Position numbers and translations under genes: made by a program. From Caldilineaceae bacterium (GTDB lineage: Bacteria; Chloroflexota; Anaerolineae; Caldilineales; Caldilineaceae), in contig JALHQH010000030.1 in assembly GCA_022842065.1 (NCBI GenBank), positions 73,734 through 137,733 on the forward strand: DNA of 64,000 bases. The letters are read 5' to 3'. The notes under the pieces were generated by a model. It was not told the DNA's origin. It ran no database searches and worked only from the letters and a program-made list of their open reading frames with translations. Shown piece by piece: positions 53,903 to 64,000 of the stretch; positions within the stretch are counted from its first letter, which is position 1; each line of letters starts with the position of its first letter.

Positions 53903-54532
53903 ATGAAAGCTTTTGTAGTAATGGGTCGTGTGCTCAAAGCGGCCTACGAAGATCTCTTCCTCTGTGTTTTTATGAGTATTGCCTGGTGGATCGGCGTACT
54001 GCCGGTGGTAACCATTCCCCTGGTGATTATGGGCATGCAAAATGTCGGCAACCGGATCGCGAATTACAAACGGGTTGACAACGGTTTCTTTTGGGAAGGG
54101 GCGCGCACCCACATCGGCAAGGGCTGGCTGCTCTTTCTGATCAGCCTGGTGGTGCCGCTCTTGATTATTTTTAACATCTATTTCTATGTAAACAGCGGCA
54201 GTTGGCTGCCGGTGATCGGCTTTGCCTGGCTCTGGCTCTTGCTGCTGAGCCTGATGATCGGCCAATATGTCTTCCCGCTCTTCTGGCAGCAGGACGAACC
54301 GAACATCTGGCTGACGCTGCGCAACGCCACGATCCTGACCTTGCGCCACCCGCTCTACTCTTTTCTGATGTTGCTCTTTCAATTACTCTTGTTGGCGCTC
54401 TGTATTGCACTAACCCTGCCGCTGGTCTTACTGGCCCCAGCGATCTTGGCCCTGGCAAACAACTTTTCGCTGGTTGGCCTTTTGCAGGAGATGGATCTAG
54501 CCCCGCAACCGCCGGAAGTGCCGTCGCGGTAG
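53903..54532 (+). CDS. Polytopic membrane protein, YesL/DUF624-like
   Basis: The 209-aa protein has about five transmembrane helices. The opening YEDLFLCVFMSIAWWIGVLPVVTIP and the segment LRNATILTLRHPLYSFL recall YesL-type (DUF624) proteins. The function is unknown. It is upstream of the NAD(P)HX repair gene by about 110 bp; that spacer holds direct repeats of CGACTGCCGACTGACC type. Confidence 0.65.
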   Translation: MKAFVVMGRVLKAAYEDLFLCVFMSIAWWIGVLPVVTIPLVIMGMQNVGNRIANYKRVDNGFFWEGARTHIGKGWLLFLISLVVPLLIIFNIYFYVNSGSWLPVIGFAWLWLLLLSLMIGQYVFPLFWQQDEPNIWLTLRNATILTLRHPLYSFLMLLFQLLLLALCIALTLPLVLLAPAILALANNFSLVGLLQEMDLAPQPPEVPSR

Positions 54533-54640
54533 GTGGCGACTGACCGACTGCCGACTGACCACCTATGGCTTCGCGCCCAGCGGGCACCCGCGCAGCCGCC
54601 AGTGATCAGTCGGCAGTCGGTTGTCAATGGATGATAAACA

Positions 54641-56233
54641 ATGAACGATTTAGCCAACAACCTTGATGTGCAGCGGGCCAAGCTGGTCAGTGTCGCGGAG
54701 ATGGCGGCATTGGAGCAGCGGGCGGACGCCGGCGGCCACGCTTATGCGCAGATGATGGAGCTTGCTGGTGCCGGTGTGGCAGAACAGATCAACCGACAGT
54801 TGCCGGTCCCCACCAATGTGCTGGTGCTGGTCGGCCCTGGTAATAATGGGGGCGATGGGCTGGTTTGTGCCCGTTATCTGCACCAAGCTGGGATTACGGT
54901 ACATGTGTATCTCTGGAAACGACGCACCACCGCCGACCATGATTACGAACAACACTATGCCAAGCTGGTTGACCTGGGCGTAACCACTGATCATGCCGAC
55001 AACGATGAGGGTTTTACCACCCTGCGCCACTGGTTGGCGCAGGCCGATTGTGTGGTTGATGCGCTCTTAGGGACAGGCAGCAATCGCCCAATCGCAGGGC
55101 AACTGGCCGAGCTGCTTGATTTGGTGAAAGCGGCGCAGGACACGGCGGCCTTTACGCTGATCGCGGTCGATTGTGCCAGCGGCCTTAACTGTGATACGGG
55201 GACCGTCGATCCGCACACCCTTGCAGCGGATCGCACGATCACCTTCGGCTATGCCAAACACGGCCACTATCACTTTCCTGGGGTCGAGGTCACCGGCCGG
55301 TTAGACGTCATTGATATCGGCATCGATCCGGTCTTAGCGGCTAACATTCGCACCTTTGTGCTCAATGAAGCCATTGTGCGGGCCTGGCAGCCACGCCGTT
55401 CGGCCAACAGCCACAAGGGCTCTTTTGGCAAATTGATGGCCGCGGTGGGCTCGGTTAACTATCCCGGCGCGGCCTATCTCAGTTGTGCTGCCGCGGGCCG
55501 GGTGGGCGCAGGGTTGATCACCGGCGCGGTGGTGCGTGAGGTCTGGTCGGTGGTCGCCGGTAAGTTGCCGGAGCCGACTTGGGAACTGTTGCCAACGGGT
55601 GCAGGGGACGAGTCGGGCGTGATTGGGGAAGCGGCTGCTCCCCTGCTGCTAAAGGCGCTTACAGGCTACAGCGCATTGCTGCTTGGCTGCGGCCTCAACC
55701 AGAAGCCGACTACCGTGGAATTTGTGCGTGGGCTTCTGGCCCAAGCAGCAGCCTTGCCGCCAACCCTAATCGACGCCGATGGGCTTAACTGTCTGGCAAA
55801 ACTGGCCGATTGGCCGCAGCAATTGCCCGCAGCAACCGTGCTTACCCCCCATGGGGCCGAATTGGGACGACTCTGTGGGATCGAGACAAAGGCCGCGGTT
55901 GCGCAGCGCTGGCAACTGGCTAGGGAAAAGGCCGCGACGTGGCAAGCCGTCGTGCTCGCCAAGGGGCCTTACACCGTCATCGGCGAGCCGGGGGGCTGGC
56001 TGGCGGTTCTGCCCGTTGCCACGGCGGGTCTCGCCACCGCTGGCACCGGCGATGTGTTATCGGGCACCATTGCTGGCTTGCTGGCCCAAGGGGTTGCGCC
56101 CTTCCAGGCCGCGTGTTTGGGGGCTTGGTTGCATGGCCAAGCAGGGCTGCGCTGTGCCGCCAGCATGAGCCAGGGTGGCGTCGTGGCGTCAGATCTCTTG
56201 CCGCATTTGCCTGCCATTCTGGCCGGATTGTAG
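54641..56233 (+). CDS. nnr: Bifunctional NAD(P)H-hydrate epimerase / ADP-dependent NAD(P)H-hydrate dehydratase
   Basis: The 530-aa fused enzyme has an N-terminal YjeF_N epimerase domain (LVSVAEMAALEQRA, LVGPGNNGGDGLVCARYL, VDALLGTGSNRPIAG) and a C-terminal ribokinase-fold dehydratase domain (SHKGSFGKLMAAVGSVNYPGAAYLSC, LTPHGAELGRL, TAGTGDVLSGTIAGLLAQG). Together the domains repair hydrated NADH/NADPH. The fusion is usual in bacteria. Several frames in the GC-rich region are long but only this one has family motifs. Confidence 0.94.
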   Translation: MNDLANNLDVQRAKLVSVAEMAALEQRADAGGHAYAQMMELAGAGVAEQINRQLPVPTNVLVLVGPGNNGGDGLVCARYLHQAGITVHVYLWKRRTTADHDYEQHYAKLVDLGVTTDHADNDEGFTTLRHWLAQADCVVDALLGTGSNRPIAGQLAELLDLVKAAQDTAAFTLIAVDCASGLNCDTGTVDPHTLAADRTITFGYAKHGHYHFPGVEVTGRLDVIDIGIDPVLAANIRTFVLNEAIVRAWQPRRSANSHKGSFGKLMAAVGSVNYPGAAYLSCAAAGRVGAGLITGAVVREVWSVVAGKLPEPTWELLPTGAGDESGVIGEAAAPLLLKALTGYSALLLGCGLNQKPTTVEFVRGLLAQAAALPPTLIDADGLNCLAKLADWPQQLPAATVLTPHGAELGRLCGIETKAAVAQRWQLAREKAATWQAVVLAKGPYTVIGEPGGWLAVLPVATAGLATAGTGDVLSGTIAGLLAQGVAPFQAACLGAWLHGQAGLRCAASMSQGGVVASDLLPHLPAILAGL

Positions 56234-56385
56234 CGCGTATAGTTCGCTTGCGGGCGATGCGCAGTACACTTACGCGAGCTTTGGGACGTACCGTCAACGA
56301 CCCACGGCTGAAGACCGTGCGCTTGTCACTGGATGGCGCAGCGCCCTCTCCGCGATGTATGTGAGAATTGCCGGATTGTAACGCG
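56221..56385. repeat. Direct repeat bracketing a 150-bp insert after nnr
   Basis: GCCGGATTGTAGCGCG at the nnr stop recurs as GCCGGATTGTAACGCG near 56372. Between them is CCCACGGCTGAAGACCGTG, similar to IS200/IS605 end hairpins. It may be a partial duplication or a decayed element; it is not coding. Confidence 0.45.
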
Positions 56386-56498
56386 CCAACTTCGCGCAGT
56401 GCTGATCTTGTAGTAAGATAGGTGACTGACCACACAACTACTAGCACACAACGACTAGGACTTATCATCGAAGAAACAGGGAGCGACTGAAGCAGTCT

Positions 56499-57521
56499 AT
56501 GAATATTGCGCTTGATGTGATGGGTGGTGACCATGCCCCGGTGGAGATTGTGGCGGGGGCCGTCGAGGCGGCGCGGCGGTATGGGGTTACCGTGTCGCTG
56601 GTGGGCAAACCAGAGCTGATCCAGGCCGAGCTGGCCAAACATAACACCAGCGGACTCCAGTTGCCGATTGTGCCGGCCAGCCAGGTAATCGAGATGGGCG
56701 ATAAGCCCGCCAAGGCAGTGCGTAGTAAAAGTGATAGTTCGATGGTGGTGGCCTGTGAACTGGTCCGACGCGGGGAAGCACAGGCCTTTGTGACGGCGGG
56801 CAATACCGGCGGTGCGTTGGCAGCAGGCATTTTACAGATCGGGCGTGTGAAAGGCATCCTACGCCCGGCGCTGGTCGCCCCTTTTCCCACCAAGAAGGGG
56901 TTTTGTGTGGTGCTCGATGTGGGGGCGAATGCCGATGTCCGCCCTGAACATCTGCCCCAATTTGCCATTATGGGTAGTGTCTATGCCAGGCAGGTGCTGG
57001 GTATCGCCAACCCAACGGTGCGCATCCTTAGCAACGGCGAGGAAGAGGGCAAGGGCAACCAGCTGGTGATCAACGCCACTAGCCTATTAACCCAGACGGC
57101 TGGGATCAACTTCCAAGGCAATGTCGAGAGTAAAGAGATTGTCGAAGGGCTGGTCGATGTGGTGGTGACGGATGGTTTTAGCGGCAACATCTTTCTCAAA
57201 ACCGCGGAAGCAACGGCCCAGTTACTGCAACGGGTGATGGCCGAAGAATTGCGCCGTGATCTGATCAGCACCCTGGGGGCTTTGCTGGCCAAAGCTGCCT
57301 TACGCCGTGTCCGTCAGCGCATGGATGATAGCGAATTGGGCGGGGCCGTCTTGTTGGGGCTGAAGGGGCTGGTCGTCGTTGGGCATGGCCGCAGCAAAGC
57401 CTACGCCGTGCAACATGCCATACGCGTCGCCAAACAGGGCATCGAACAGGATATTCTCGGCAATATCCAGCGTGCAGTAGACCGCGCGTTGCCCGCCACA
57501 GACGATGTCGGTGATGCATGA
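56499..57521 (+). CDS. plsX: Phosphate acyltransferase PlsX
   Basis: The 340-aa protein opens with [18 protein letters not shown], the PlsX signature, followed by [35 protein letters not shown] and [14 protein letters not shown] near residue 145, and [16 protein letters not shown] near 225. It converts acyl-ACP to acyl-phosphate for phospholipid synthesis. In many bacteria plsX is next to fatty-acid genes; here none is adjacent. Confidence 0.95.
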   Translation: MNIALDVMGGDHAPVEIVAGAVEAARRYGVTVSLVGKPELIQAELAKHNTSGLQLPIVPASQVIEMGDKPAKAVRSKSDSSMVVACELVRRGEAQAFVTAGNTGGALAAGILQIGRVKGILRPALVAPFPTKKGFCVVLDVGANADVRPEHLPQFAIMGSVYARQVLGIANPTVRILSNGEEEGKGNQLVINATSLLTQTAGINFQGNVESKEIVEGLVDVVVTDGFSGNIFLKTAEATAQLLQRVMAEELRRDLISTLGALLAKAALRRVRQRMDDSELGGAVLLGLKGLVVVGHGRSKAYAVQHAIRVAKQGIEQDILGNIQRAVDRALPATDDVGDA

Positions 57522-57522
57522 A

Positions 57523-57611
57523 ACGTGATGCGTGATGCGTAAAACGTGATGCGTGAAACGTGATGCGTAAAAGATAGGCGAGAACTCATTACCGATATAC
57601 CGATATACCGA
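57523..57611. repeat. GTGATGCGTAAAAC-type repeats
   Basis: Imperfect units of CGTGATGCGTAAAA and ACCGATATACCGATAT lie between plsX and the next gene. The first family is shared with 8371-8460 and, inverted, with the CACGTTT array. Confidence 0.8.
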
Positions 57612-57656
57612 TTTTCCTTCCAATCCAAATCAGAGCAAAAGTTAGCATAATCTGTC

Positions 57657-58478
57657 ATGAAAATTTACCGCAATCTCAGTGAAATTAAACGTAAAGAAAA
57701 AATGGGCCGCCGGTTTAGCCTCACCGGGCTAGGCATCCTCTTTGTTGGCATGTTAGCCAGCTTTATCCCCACCTGGTATCCGCCGGGGACAACGGCACCC
57801 AACGCCGTGGCCACCTTTTTGCAGGAATATTGGGCATTGGCCAGCTTTATTGCCCTGCCCGCCGGCTTTATCTTCGCCAGCATTGGCAGCTACTTTGTCA
57901 ACCGCTTTGCGGCACGCCGTTGGCCCAACAACAAAGGGGTGGCGCGCCCGGATGAGGTTTTCGAACGCAGTATGAAGGGCTTTGATGACAAGTATGCCTA
58001 CTTTGCCTATAGCCTGGACCCCAGCAACTATCTGGTCAGCGGCCCCTGTGGCGTGTTGATCTTTGCCGTCCGCAGCGACCGGGGCCGGGTGACCGTCCAA
58101 GGGGACCGCTGGCGCGAACCCTTTAGCTTTGGCCGGTTTTTCACTGTCTTTGCACGCGAAGGCATCGGCAATCCCCCCCGTGATCTGGAAGAGCAACAGA
58201 AAAAACTGCGGGCGTTGCTTGCCAACGCACCGGCGGCTGCCTCCGCTACCGAAGAGGGCTTGACCACGGTACCGATGGAAGGCGCCGTCGTTTTTCTCAG
58301 CAGCGAGATGAAGATCGAGTTGGACAATCCCACCGTGCCCGTCCTGCGCACCGACCAGGTGAAAGAATACATCCGCCGCAAGACCAAAGAAGTGCGGTTG
58401 CCTGGCTCCACCGTACGTGTACTTAACGAATTTTTGCGTGATCAGGGGAAATTTCAGGAAGTAACTAGCGATATATAA
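57657..58478 (+). CDS. Two-helix membrane protein with NERD-like domain
   Basis: The 273-aa protein has two N-terminal transmembrane helices (about residues 23-40 and 65-86). The soluble part contains YLVSGPCGVLIFAVRSDRGRV and GNPPRDLEEQQKKLRALL, which recall NERD (nuclease-related) domains: a GPxGVxxIxVK-like strand and an NP...Q motif. The catalytic residues are not clear, so nuclease activity is uncertain. Confidence 0.6.
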   Translation: MKIYRNLSEIKRKEKMGRRFSLTGLGILFVGMLASFIPTWYPPGTTAPNAVATFLQEYWALASFIALPAGFIFASIGSYFVNRFAARRWPNNKGVARPDEVFERSMKGFDDKYAYFAYSLDPSNYLVSGPCGVLIFAVRSDRGRVTVQGDRWREPFSFGRFFTVFAREGIGNPPRDLEEQQKKLRALLANAPAAASATEEGLTTVPMEGAVVFLSSEMKIELDNPTVPVLRTDQVKEYIRRKTKEVRLPGSTVRVLNEFLRDQGKFQEVTSDI

Positions 58479-58481
58479 CGC

Positions 58482-58510
58482 TTGACAACAAATTTGGTAT
58501 CACATAGCAT
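58482..58510 (+). promoter_or_regulatory. Promoter of the ribbon-helix-helix gene
   Basis: TTGACA (58482-58487, perfect) with 17 nt to TAGCAT (58505-58510). The predicted start is at about 58517, only 2 nt before the ATG at 58519, so the mRNA appears leaderless. Confidence 0.65.
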
Positions 58511-58518
58511 AACTAAAT

Positions 58519-58766
58519 ATGACAACATTAAGTTTGCGTTTGCCAGAATCAATCCATAAAGGTGCAAAAAAACTTGCTAAACAGGATGGAGTTTCGATCA
58601 ATCAGTTCATTGCCGTAGCTGTTGCAGAGAAGATCGCTGCCCTGGAGACTGTCGAGTATATTCAAAATCGTGCACGCAAAGGCAGCCGTGAGAAATTTGA
58701 AGCAGCACTTGCCTTGATACCCCATGCTGAACCAGATGAACAAGATCGGATCATTAGTGAGTTGTA

Positions 58767-58767
<1 letters not shown>
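58519..58767 (+). CDS. Ribbon-helix-helix (CopG/HicB-like) protein
   Basis: The 82-aa protein opens with TTLSLRLPESIHKGAKKLAKQDGVSINQFIAVAVAEKIAAL, the typical RHH DNA-binding fold of antitoxins and repressors. The C-terminal region is charged and could bind a partner, but no toxin gene is adjacent. Its TAA shares one base with the ATG of the permease gene (TAATG), so the two are co-translated. It may regulate the permease. Confidence 0.75.
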
Positions 58768-60008
<1,241 letters not shown>

Positions 60009-60018
60009 GAAGTGGATC

Positions 60019-60609
60019 ATGCGGCATGGTTTGCGTACGCGACTCGGGGGTCTGCTCAGCGTTGGGGCACTGCTGGTTGCCTGTGGTGGGCCACCGGAGA
60101 CCCCAACCCCTTTGCCACCCGATGTGGCGCGTCCGGAACAGCCGACGCCCATCTATGCCAGCAGCGCGACCTTTAACGAAGTGGCCGTCACCCCCATTTT
60201 TGCCACGCCGATCTTAACGCCCAGCACCCTTATTTCTGATACGTTCGCAGGGGTCACGATTGGGTTTGATCGGGCCTTACTGGCCCAGGTCCCACCCACT
60301 GGGTTGGCGATTGCGCTCGGCAGCGCGGCCTTGCTAGATCGCCCTGGTGGCACCTTGCTTGAGAATTTACCCGGCGGCACCCCTCTTACCCTCACCGGCA
60401 AGAGCGCGGATGGCCTTTGGCTGGCGGTTTACACCAATGGCGGGGTGGCCGGTTGGGTCAACGCGACGGCCCTGGCGCGCTACGGGGAAACAAATCTGCT
60501 CGTTGTCGAGCAAGCCTTTGGCCCCGGTCCCGTTGCCACCCTGATTGCCGATGCCATGATTCCCATCACAATGCCGCCAATTGATCTGACCCCGCCGATT
60601 ACGCGTTAA
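60019..60609 (+). CDS. Lipoprotein with SH3b-like domain
   Basis: ATG 60019 is preceded by AGGAAGTGG. The 196-aa protein has a signal peptide with lipobox LLVACGG near residue 20, a Pro/Thr-rich region and a central SH3b-like segment (ALLDRPGGTLLENLPGGTPLTLTGKSADGLWLAVYTNGGVAGWVNATAL), with the expected spaced glycine-tryptophan pattern. It is probably surface-anchored and co-transcribed with the permease. Confidence 0.75.
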   Translation: MRHGLRTRLGGLLSVGALLVACGGPPETPTPLPPDVARPEQPTPIYASSATFNEVAVTPIFATPILTPSTLISDTFAGVTIGFDRALLAQVPPTGLAIALGSAALLDRPGGTLLENLPGGTPLTLTGKSADGLWLAVYTNGGVAGWVNATALARYGETNLLVVEQAFGPGPVATLIADAMIPITMPPIDLTPPITR

Positions 60610-60713
60610 ATCCAGCAACCCATTGCCGGCCTCATCCTCGACAACCCATTCATGGTCAATGAAGTTCTCTTGATCAATGGTTAGGTACGCCTATGACGCG
60701 TTATATCTCTCTT

Positions 60714-61832
60714 TTATGGCAACACCCAGCGTGACCACAACAGCGAACAGTGTTCCCCGGCGGCGAACTTTTGGTAGTAGACGCTGAAGAGCGTGCCATC
60801 CCCCAACTCGACCGTTGAGGGGTAACCCAAATCCCAGTCGGGCGCGTCGTTGCGGATGATCCAATCCCATGCCCAACTTTGGCCGTCGTCATAGCTGATC
60901 CCCATGCGTTGGCCGACATCTTCCTTGCGATAGCCATAGGTTAGAATCAGCGCACCGGAAGAGTGGCGCAGCAGATGAGGCGGCGACCCATAGCCCAACG
61001 AACGCCCCACTGACCAGGTACGCCCGCCATCGTCGGATTCGCTGAGCAGCGTGCTAAAGTGGATCAGTCCGGCCTGGGTGACATCGCCTTGTGGCTCGTT
61101 ACAATTTTCCAGGCGGATCGCGCCGATCAACTTGCCAGAGGGCAGTTCTACCACATGGGCCTCGTGATAGCTGCTCGCCACGGTGCCCGGACAGCGCGGC
61201 ACCTTCCCCATGTTCTCCCAACTTTGCCCGCCATCGGTGCTGCGGACTGCGGTGATCGTGGCGTGGAACATATCATCCGCTGTGCCAAAAGGTTTACCCA
61301 AGTAGAGCAGATCGCCATTGTGCAGCCGGATCGGCCCGTGGGGCGCGGAGACCGGCACACGAATCGGTGCACCCCAGCTTTCCCCGCGATCTTCACTCAG
61401 ACGGATCCACGAGCCTTGCTCCTGTTCGGCAAGTTCATCGGTCAGCGCGTCCAGCGTCGGGCGCCAACTCTCCGCCTCTTCGTCACCAAAGAGTTCACGC
61501 AGATGGGCATCGTTAAGCATGGGGCGGTTATCCGTGGTGAACCAGCTAACCAGCACCCGGTTGCCACCCAGGTTGACAATCCCCGCGTCGCGGTCATCAA
61601 GCGGCGAATCATTGATCACACGAGGGGCTGACCAGGTGCGCCCCTCATCGTGGCTGACATTGAGCACCGTCTTACCCCACGGGCAGACATGGGTACTGCG
61701 CAGCCCGGAGCTGGCCACAAGCAGCGTGCCATCATCCAGCCGCGCCACGGTTGGCCAGCCAAAGTACCCCCGCTTTTCCCCCGCCAGGCGACAGACAATC
61801 CCATGTTCGGCCATCAATTGTTTCGACATCAT
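60714..61832 (-). CDS. Sialidase/BNR-repeat family protein
   Basis: The 372-aa protein contains several Asp-box motifs (S-x-D-x-G-x-S/T-W): VSHDEGRTWS, LSEDRGESWG, STDGGQSWEN, SDDGGRTWSV and SYDDGQSWAW. These mark a six-bladed beta propeller. Members include exo-alpha-sialidases and related glycoside hydrolases. No signal peptide is visible, so it may be cytosolic. The catalytic arginine triad and nucleophile could not be checked without an alignment. AGGGG precedes the two ATGs. Confidence 0.85.
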   Translation of the reverse strand: MMSKQLMAEHGIVCRLAGEKRGYFGWPTVARLDDGTLLVASSGLRSTHVCPWGKTVLNVSHDEGRTWSAPRVINDSPLDDRDAGIVNLGGNRVLVSWFTTDNRPMLNDAHLRELFGDEEAESWRPTLDALTDELAEQEQGSWIRLSEDRGESWGAPIRVPVSAPHGPIRLHNGDLLYLGKPFGTADDMFHATITAVRSTDGGQSWENMGKVPRCPGTVASSYHEAHVVELPSGKLIGAIRLENCNEPQGDVTQAGLIHFSTLLSESDDGGRTWSVGRSLGYGSPPHLLRHSSGALILTYGYRKEDVGQRMGISYDDGQSWAWDWIIRNDAPDWDLGYPSTVELGDGTLFSVYYQKFAAGEHCSLLWSRWVLP

Positions 61833-61929
61833 CAGCCCCTTTTTATCTGTTTGACAACTTGTCGGGAAGCTTCTATTATCTTAGAAAAGGGTAAATCGGT
61901 ACATCAGTACATCGGTATACAAGTCATCC

Positions 61930-62001
61930 TGATTTACTGATTTACTGATTTACTGATTTACCGATTTACCGATTTACCGATTTACCGATTTACTGATTTA
62001 C
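61930..62001. repeat. 8-bp tandem repeat
   Basis: Nine tandem copies of TGATTTAC or CGATTTAC lie upstream of the cupin gene. Copies 5-8 start with C and the others with T. This is a variable-number array of simple-repeat type. Confidence 0.9.
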
Positions 62002-62043
62002 CTATCTACCCTACCCTCCCCAACCAACCAAGGAAGCTTCACC

Positions 62044-62700
62044 ATGACCCTACCAGTTTACGACTTTCGTACCGATGTTCGCAATATTTTTGTCACGTCG
62101 CAAATTCGTTCGCGCTTTCTCAAGTTTGAGGTCGGCACCGTCGCGCAACGGCACAGCCATGATCTGGGCCACGAGATTTTTCTGATCCTGTCCGGCCGTG
62201 CCGAATTTGAGATTGATGGCGAAAAGGCAGAGTTAGGGCCAGGCCAGCTCTGCATTGCGCGCACCGATCAACATCACCAGGTGCGCGTGCTGGGCGATGA
62301 GCCGATGACCATGTACCTCTCGGTGACGCCACACATCCAGCCGACCCATACCATGTGGACCAACGATGGCTGGGGCACGGACGCGGAAAAACTGCCACCG
62401 CGCTTTATCAGCAACAGCGCTTACGATGTGCCGGTGGACACGACGACGCCGACGGACGAGTTGATCGCCCGCCATATCGCGGCGTCGGATGGGGTGGCCG
62501 CGGCCGTCCAGGCGAATACACAGCAGCAACATGAGCTGGCGGCGGCCTATCAAGCAGCCATTGTCGCCGGTGATCATGCGGCTGCAGACCAAGCCCGCAC
62601 GGCGATGTGGGATGCCCTTTACCAGGTCTTCAAAAGCATTGGCGACTGGGGCGAAGTCTGGAATGACTTTGCGGCGCGCACGGTGGATGAGATTAAGTAA
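62044..62700 (+). CDS. Cupin-domain protein
   Basis: The 218-aa protein has a cupin core: FEVGTVAQRHSHDLGHEIFLILSGRAEFEIDGEKAELGPGQLCIARTDQHHQVRV, with the HxH...E first motif and the PGxxH-like second motif. The C-terminal 110 residues are helical and Ala-rich. Binding of a metal is likely; the ligand or reaction is unknown. AAGGAAG lies 6 nt before the ATG. It is convergent with the oxidoreductase that follows. Confidence 0.82.
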   Translation: MTLPVYDFRTDVRNIFVTSQIRSRFLKFEVGTVAQRHSHDLGHEIFLILSGRAEFEIDGEKAELGPGQLCIARTDQHHQVRVLGDEPMTMYLSVTPHIQPTHTMWTNDGWGTDAEKLPPRFISNSAYDVPVDTTTPTDELIARHIAASDGVAAAVQANTQQQHELAAAYQAAIVAGDHAAADQARTAMWDALYQVFKSIGDWGEVWNDFAARTVDEIK

Positions 62701-62750
62701 AGGGATGAGGGGTGACTGCGCCTGTCAAAGTCACCCCTCATCCCCTCACC

Positions 62751-63827
62751 CTATTTCCCCAAATACGTGTTAATCACATCGATAATCAACTTGATATCAT
62801 CTCGCGCAGACGCAACCGGGGTGCGGCAGGTAGCACCGTTGCGGATACAGTCGTAGAAGTGGCGGATTTCGCGGCTGAAGGCGCTCTCCCAGTCGATCTT
62901 GGGCTCCTTCTTGTAGTGGACGCCCTGCTCGTCAATGCCTTGCACCGTCACCGTGGCCAACATGCCGCGCGGGGCAAAGCCGGTGGGATAGGTGACGATC
63001 ACGCGCTTGTCATCCCCATAAACTTCCAGCGTTTCGTGGAAATCCCAGAGGTCGGGCAGGTCGATCCAACTGGCGACACAGCGGGAGCCGTTGGCGTATT
63101 CCAGGTTCATCGTCACGGCGCGGCCGTTAAACCAGATGTCGCTACTGTGGATCTTGGTGGGGACGCCGAGGGCCGTGCGCATGGTGTAGAGATCGTGGAT
63201 CATGCTGCCGGAGAGCAGGAAAAAGGCCCCTTCCACCGCGGGTGGCACATCGCCAACGGCCTGGCGGCGGGCGGCGGTGCGGGCATCCCGCGTCGCTTCC
63301 ATCACCCCGGCGGGAATGTCGTCAAAGCGGCGGATGTCGAACTGGCGCATGTGCAGGTCGTTATTTGGGTGCAGATGATTAACCTGAACAAAGCGAATGT
63401 TCTGCATTGTCGCAATCTCAGCGCGCGCATACTCATAGGCTGGGTCGTAGACCTTCATATAGCCGGCCTGGGCAACCACGCCGGCACGCTGGGCCGCGGC
63501 GGAGATGGCATCGATCTCTTCCAGCGAAAAGCAGAGCGGCTTTTCAATAAAGAGGTGCTTGCCGGCTTCCAGCACTGCCAGTGCGGCTTCGGTCTTCGGG
63601 TCGGTCTGACAGAGCAAGACCGCTTCAACATCACTAGCGATCAGCTCACGATAATCAGTGAAGTGGTTGGGAATATTAAATTTCTGGGCCACATAGGCCG
63701 AGGCCCCCGCCGAGACATCACAGACGGCGGTGATGGCAAAGTGTTCCGGCAGGTCATGCAAATTAGGCACATGGTGGACTTGGGCAATCGCCCCACAGCC
63801 AACCACGCCAATCCGAATCGGATTCAT
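62751..63827 (-). CDS. Gfo/Idh/MocA family oxidoreductase
   Basis: The 358-aa protein opens with IRIGVVGCGAIAQVHH and has FIEKPLCFSLEEIDAI with the conserved EKP near residue 97. The middle segment has AQAGYMKVYDPAYEYARAE. It is the third such oxidoreductase in this window. The substrate is unknown. GGGAGAA precedes the ATG at 63827. Confidence 0.88.
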   Translation of the reverse strand: MNPIRIGVVGCGAIAQVHHVPNLHDLPEHFAITAVCDVSAGASAYVAQKFNIPNHFTDYRELIASDVEAVLLCQTDPKTEAALAVLEAGKHLFIEKPLCFSLEEIDAISAAAQRAGVVAQAGYMKVYDPAYEYARAEIATMQNIRFVQVNHLHPNNDLHMRQFDIRRFDDIPAGVMEATRDARTAARRQAVGDVPPAVEGAFFLLSGSMIHDLYTMRTALGVPTKIHSSDIWFNGRAVTMNLEYANGSRCVASWIDLPDLWDFHETLEVYGDDKRVIVTYPTGFAPRGMLATVTVQGIDEQGVHYKKEPKIDWESAFSREIRHFYDCIRNGATCRTPVASARDDIKLIIDVINTYLGK

Positions 63828-63871
63828 AATTTTCTCCCGTTAAGTAAAGGACAAGAAGGTTATACATTTAA

Positions 63872-63922
63872 TCCACGAAGGCACACGAAGAAAAAGCCGA
63901 ATGCTTCGTGTGTCTTCGTGGA
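63872..63922. repeat. Inverted repeat near the window end
   Basis: Arms TCCACGAAGGCACACGAAG (63872-63890) and CTTCGTGTGTCTTCGTGGA (63904-63922) pair with one mismatch around a 13-nt loop. The last 80 bases of the window hold no recognised feature beyond a GGACGC-rich tail similar to that near 6590. Confidence 0.75.
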
Positions 63923-64000
63923 CCGAATCTTTTGCTCGTTCCGCCGGTCTCCGGCGGAATGCCGCGCCCAGTGGGCTCCCGACGCGCCGCGTCCTGGGGA

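Overview
The window looks like a chromosomal contig from an environmental Chloroflexota bacterium (Anaerolineae/Caldilineae-like). This is an inference from gene content and codon style, not from a marker phylogeny. The signs are moderately GC-rich DNA, several GTG/TTG-type starts, many Gfo/Idh/MocA, enolase-superfamily and RraA-type catabolic genes, Uma2-family genes, orphan OmpR-type regulators, and intergenic spaces crowded with long perfect inverted repeats. Housekeeping genes present are trxB, murJ, efp, ruvA, ruvC, yebC, pyrG, metG, nnr and plsX, plus one tRNA-Thr(CGT).

The main feature is at 0.96-6.6 kb: a complete diversity-generating retroelement (DGR). A 1093-aa protein with a NACHT-type STAND NTPase core and a C-terminal formylglycine-generating-enzyme (FGE/C-type-lectin fold) domain carries the variable repeat (VR, 4267-4391) near its C-terminus. 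It is followed by tandem hairpins, an Avd-like accessory gene, a 125-bp template repeat (TR, 5119-5243) and a DGR reverse transcriptase with IGNLTSQ and YVDD motifs. VR and TR align without gaps. All 19 differences fall on the 31 TR adenines, and none falls on the 94 other positions. This is the signature of adenine-directed mutagenic retrohoming. The fusion suggests a hypervariable ligand-sensing STAND switch, plausibly for defence or self/non-self signalling. Long GTCCCCGG-type inverted repeats lie on both sides of the target gene, and a 34-bp perfect palindrome is inserted in frame within its FGE domain.

6.7-19.5 kb holds a ThDP enzyme and a divergent oxidoreductase around CACGTTT repeats, a DUF4349 lipoprotein, a thioesterase, a P450 overlapping an Uma2 gene, a sulfatase, a DUF218 protein, an Uma2 relic, an MsbA-like ABC exporter and trxB with a consensus promoter and operator-like palindrome. 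19.5-32.4 kb holds murJ, small membrane proteins, two orphan response regulators, a threonine dehydratase-like gene, tRNA-Thr, efp (Arg at the tip position), ruvA, a relic of an IscB/IS200-IS605 element, ruvC, yebC and pyrG. Upstream of pyrG is a compact promoter-hairpins-terminator unit that may be a small RNA or an attenuating leader.

32.7-43 kb is mostly accessory metabolism: GNAT, an enolase-superfamily protein without the usual catalytic lysines, an antitoxin with a truncated VapC, DapA-like and RraA-like enzymes, an AraC regulator, VOC, DUF488, a flavin-dependent halogenase-like enzyme, an oxidoreductase and an FkbM methyltransferase. 43-53 kb is a minus-strand block: metallophosphoesterase, VanW protein, membrane glycosyltransferase-like protein, metG, a small membrane protein and a secreted 12-TPR protein. 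53.9-63.8 kb holds a YesL-like membrane protein, nnr, plsX, a NERD-like membrane protein, a ribbon-helix-helix gene with an apparently leaderless promoter, a MacB/FtsX permease, an SH3b-like lipoprotein, a sialidase-like protein, a cupin and another Gfo/Idh/MocA enzyme.
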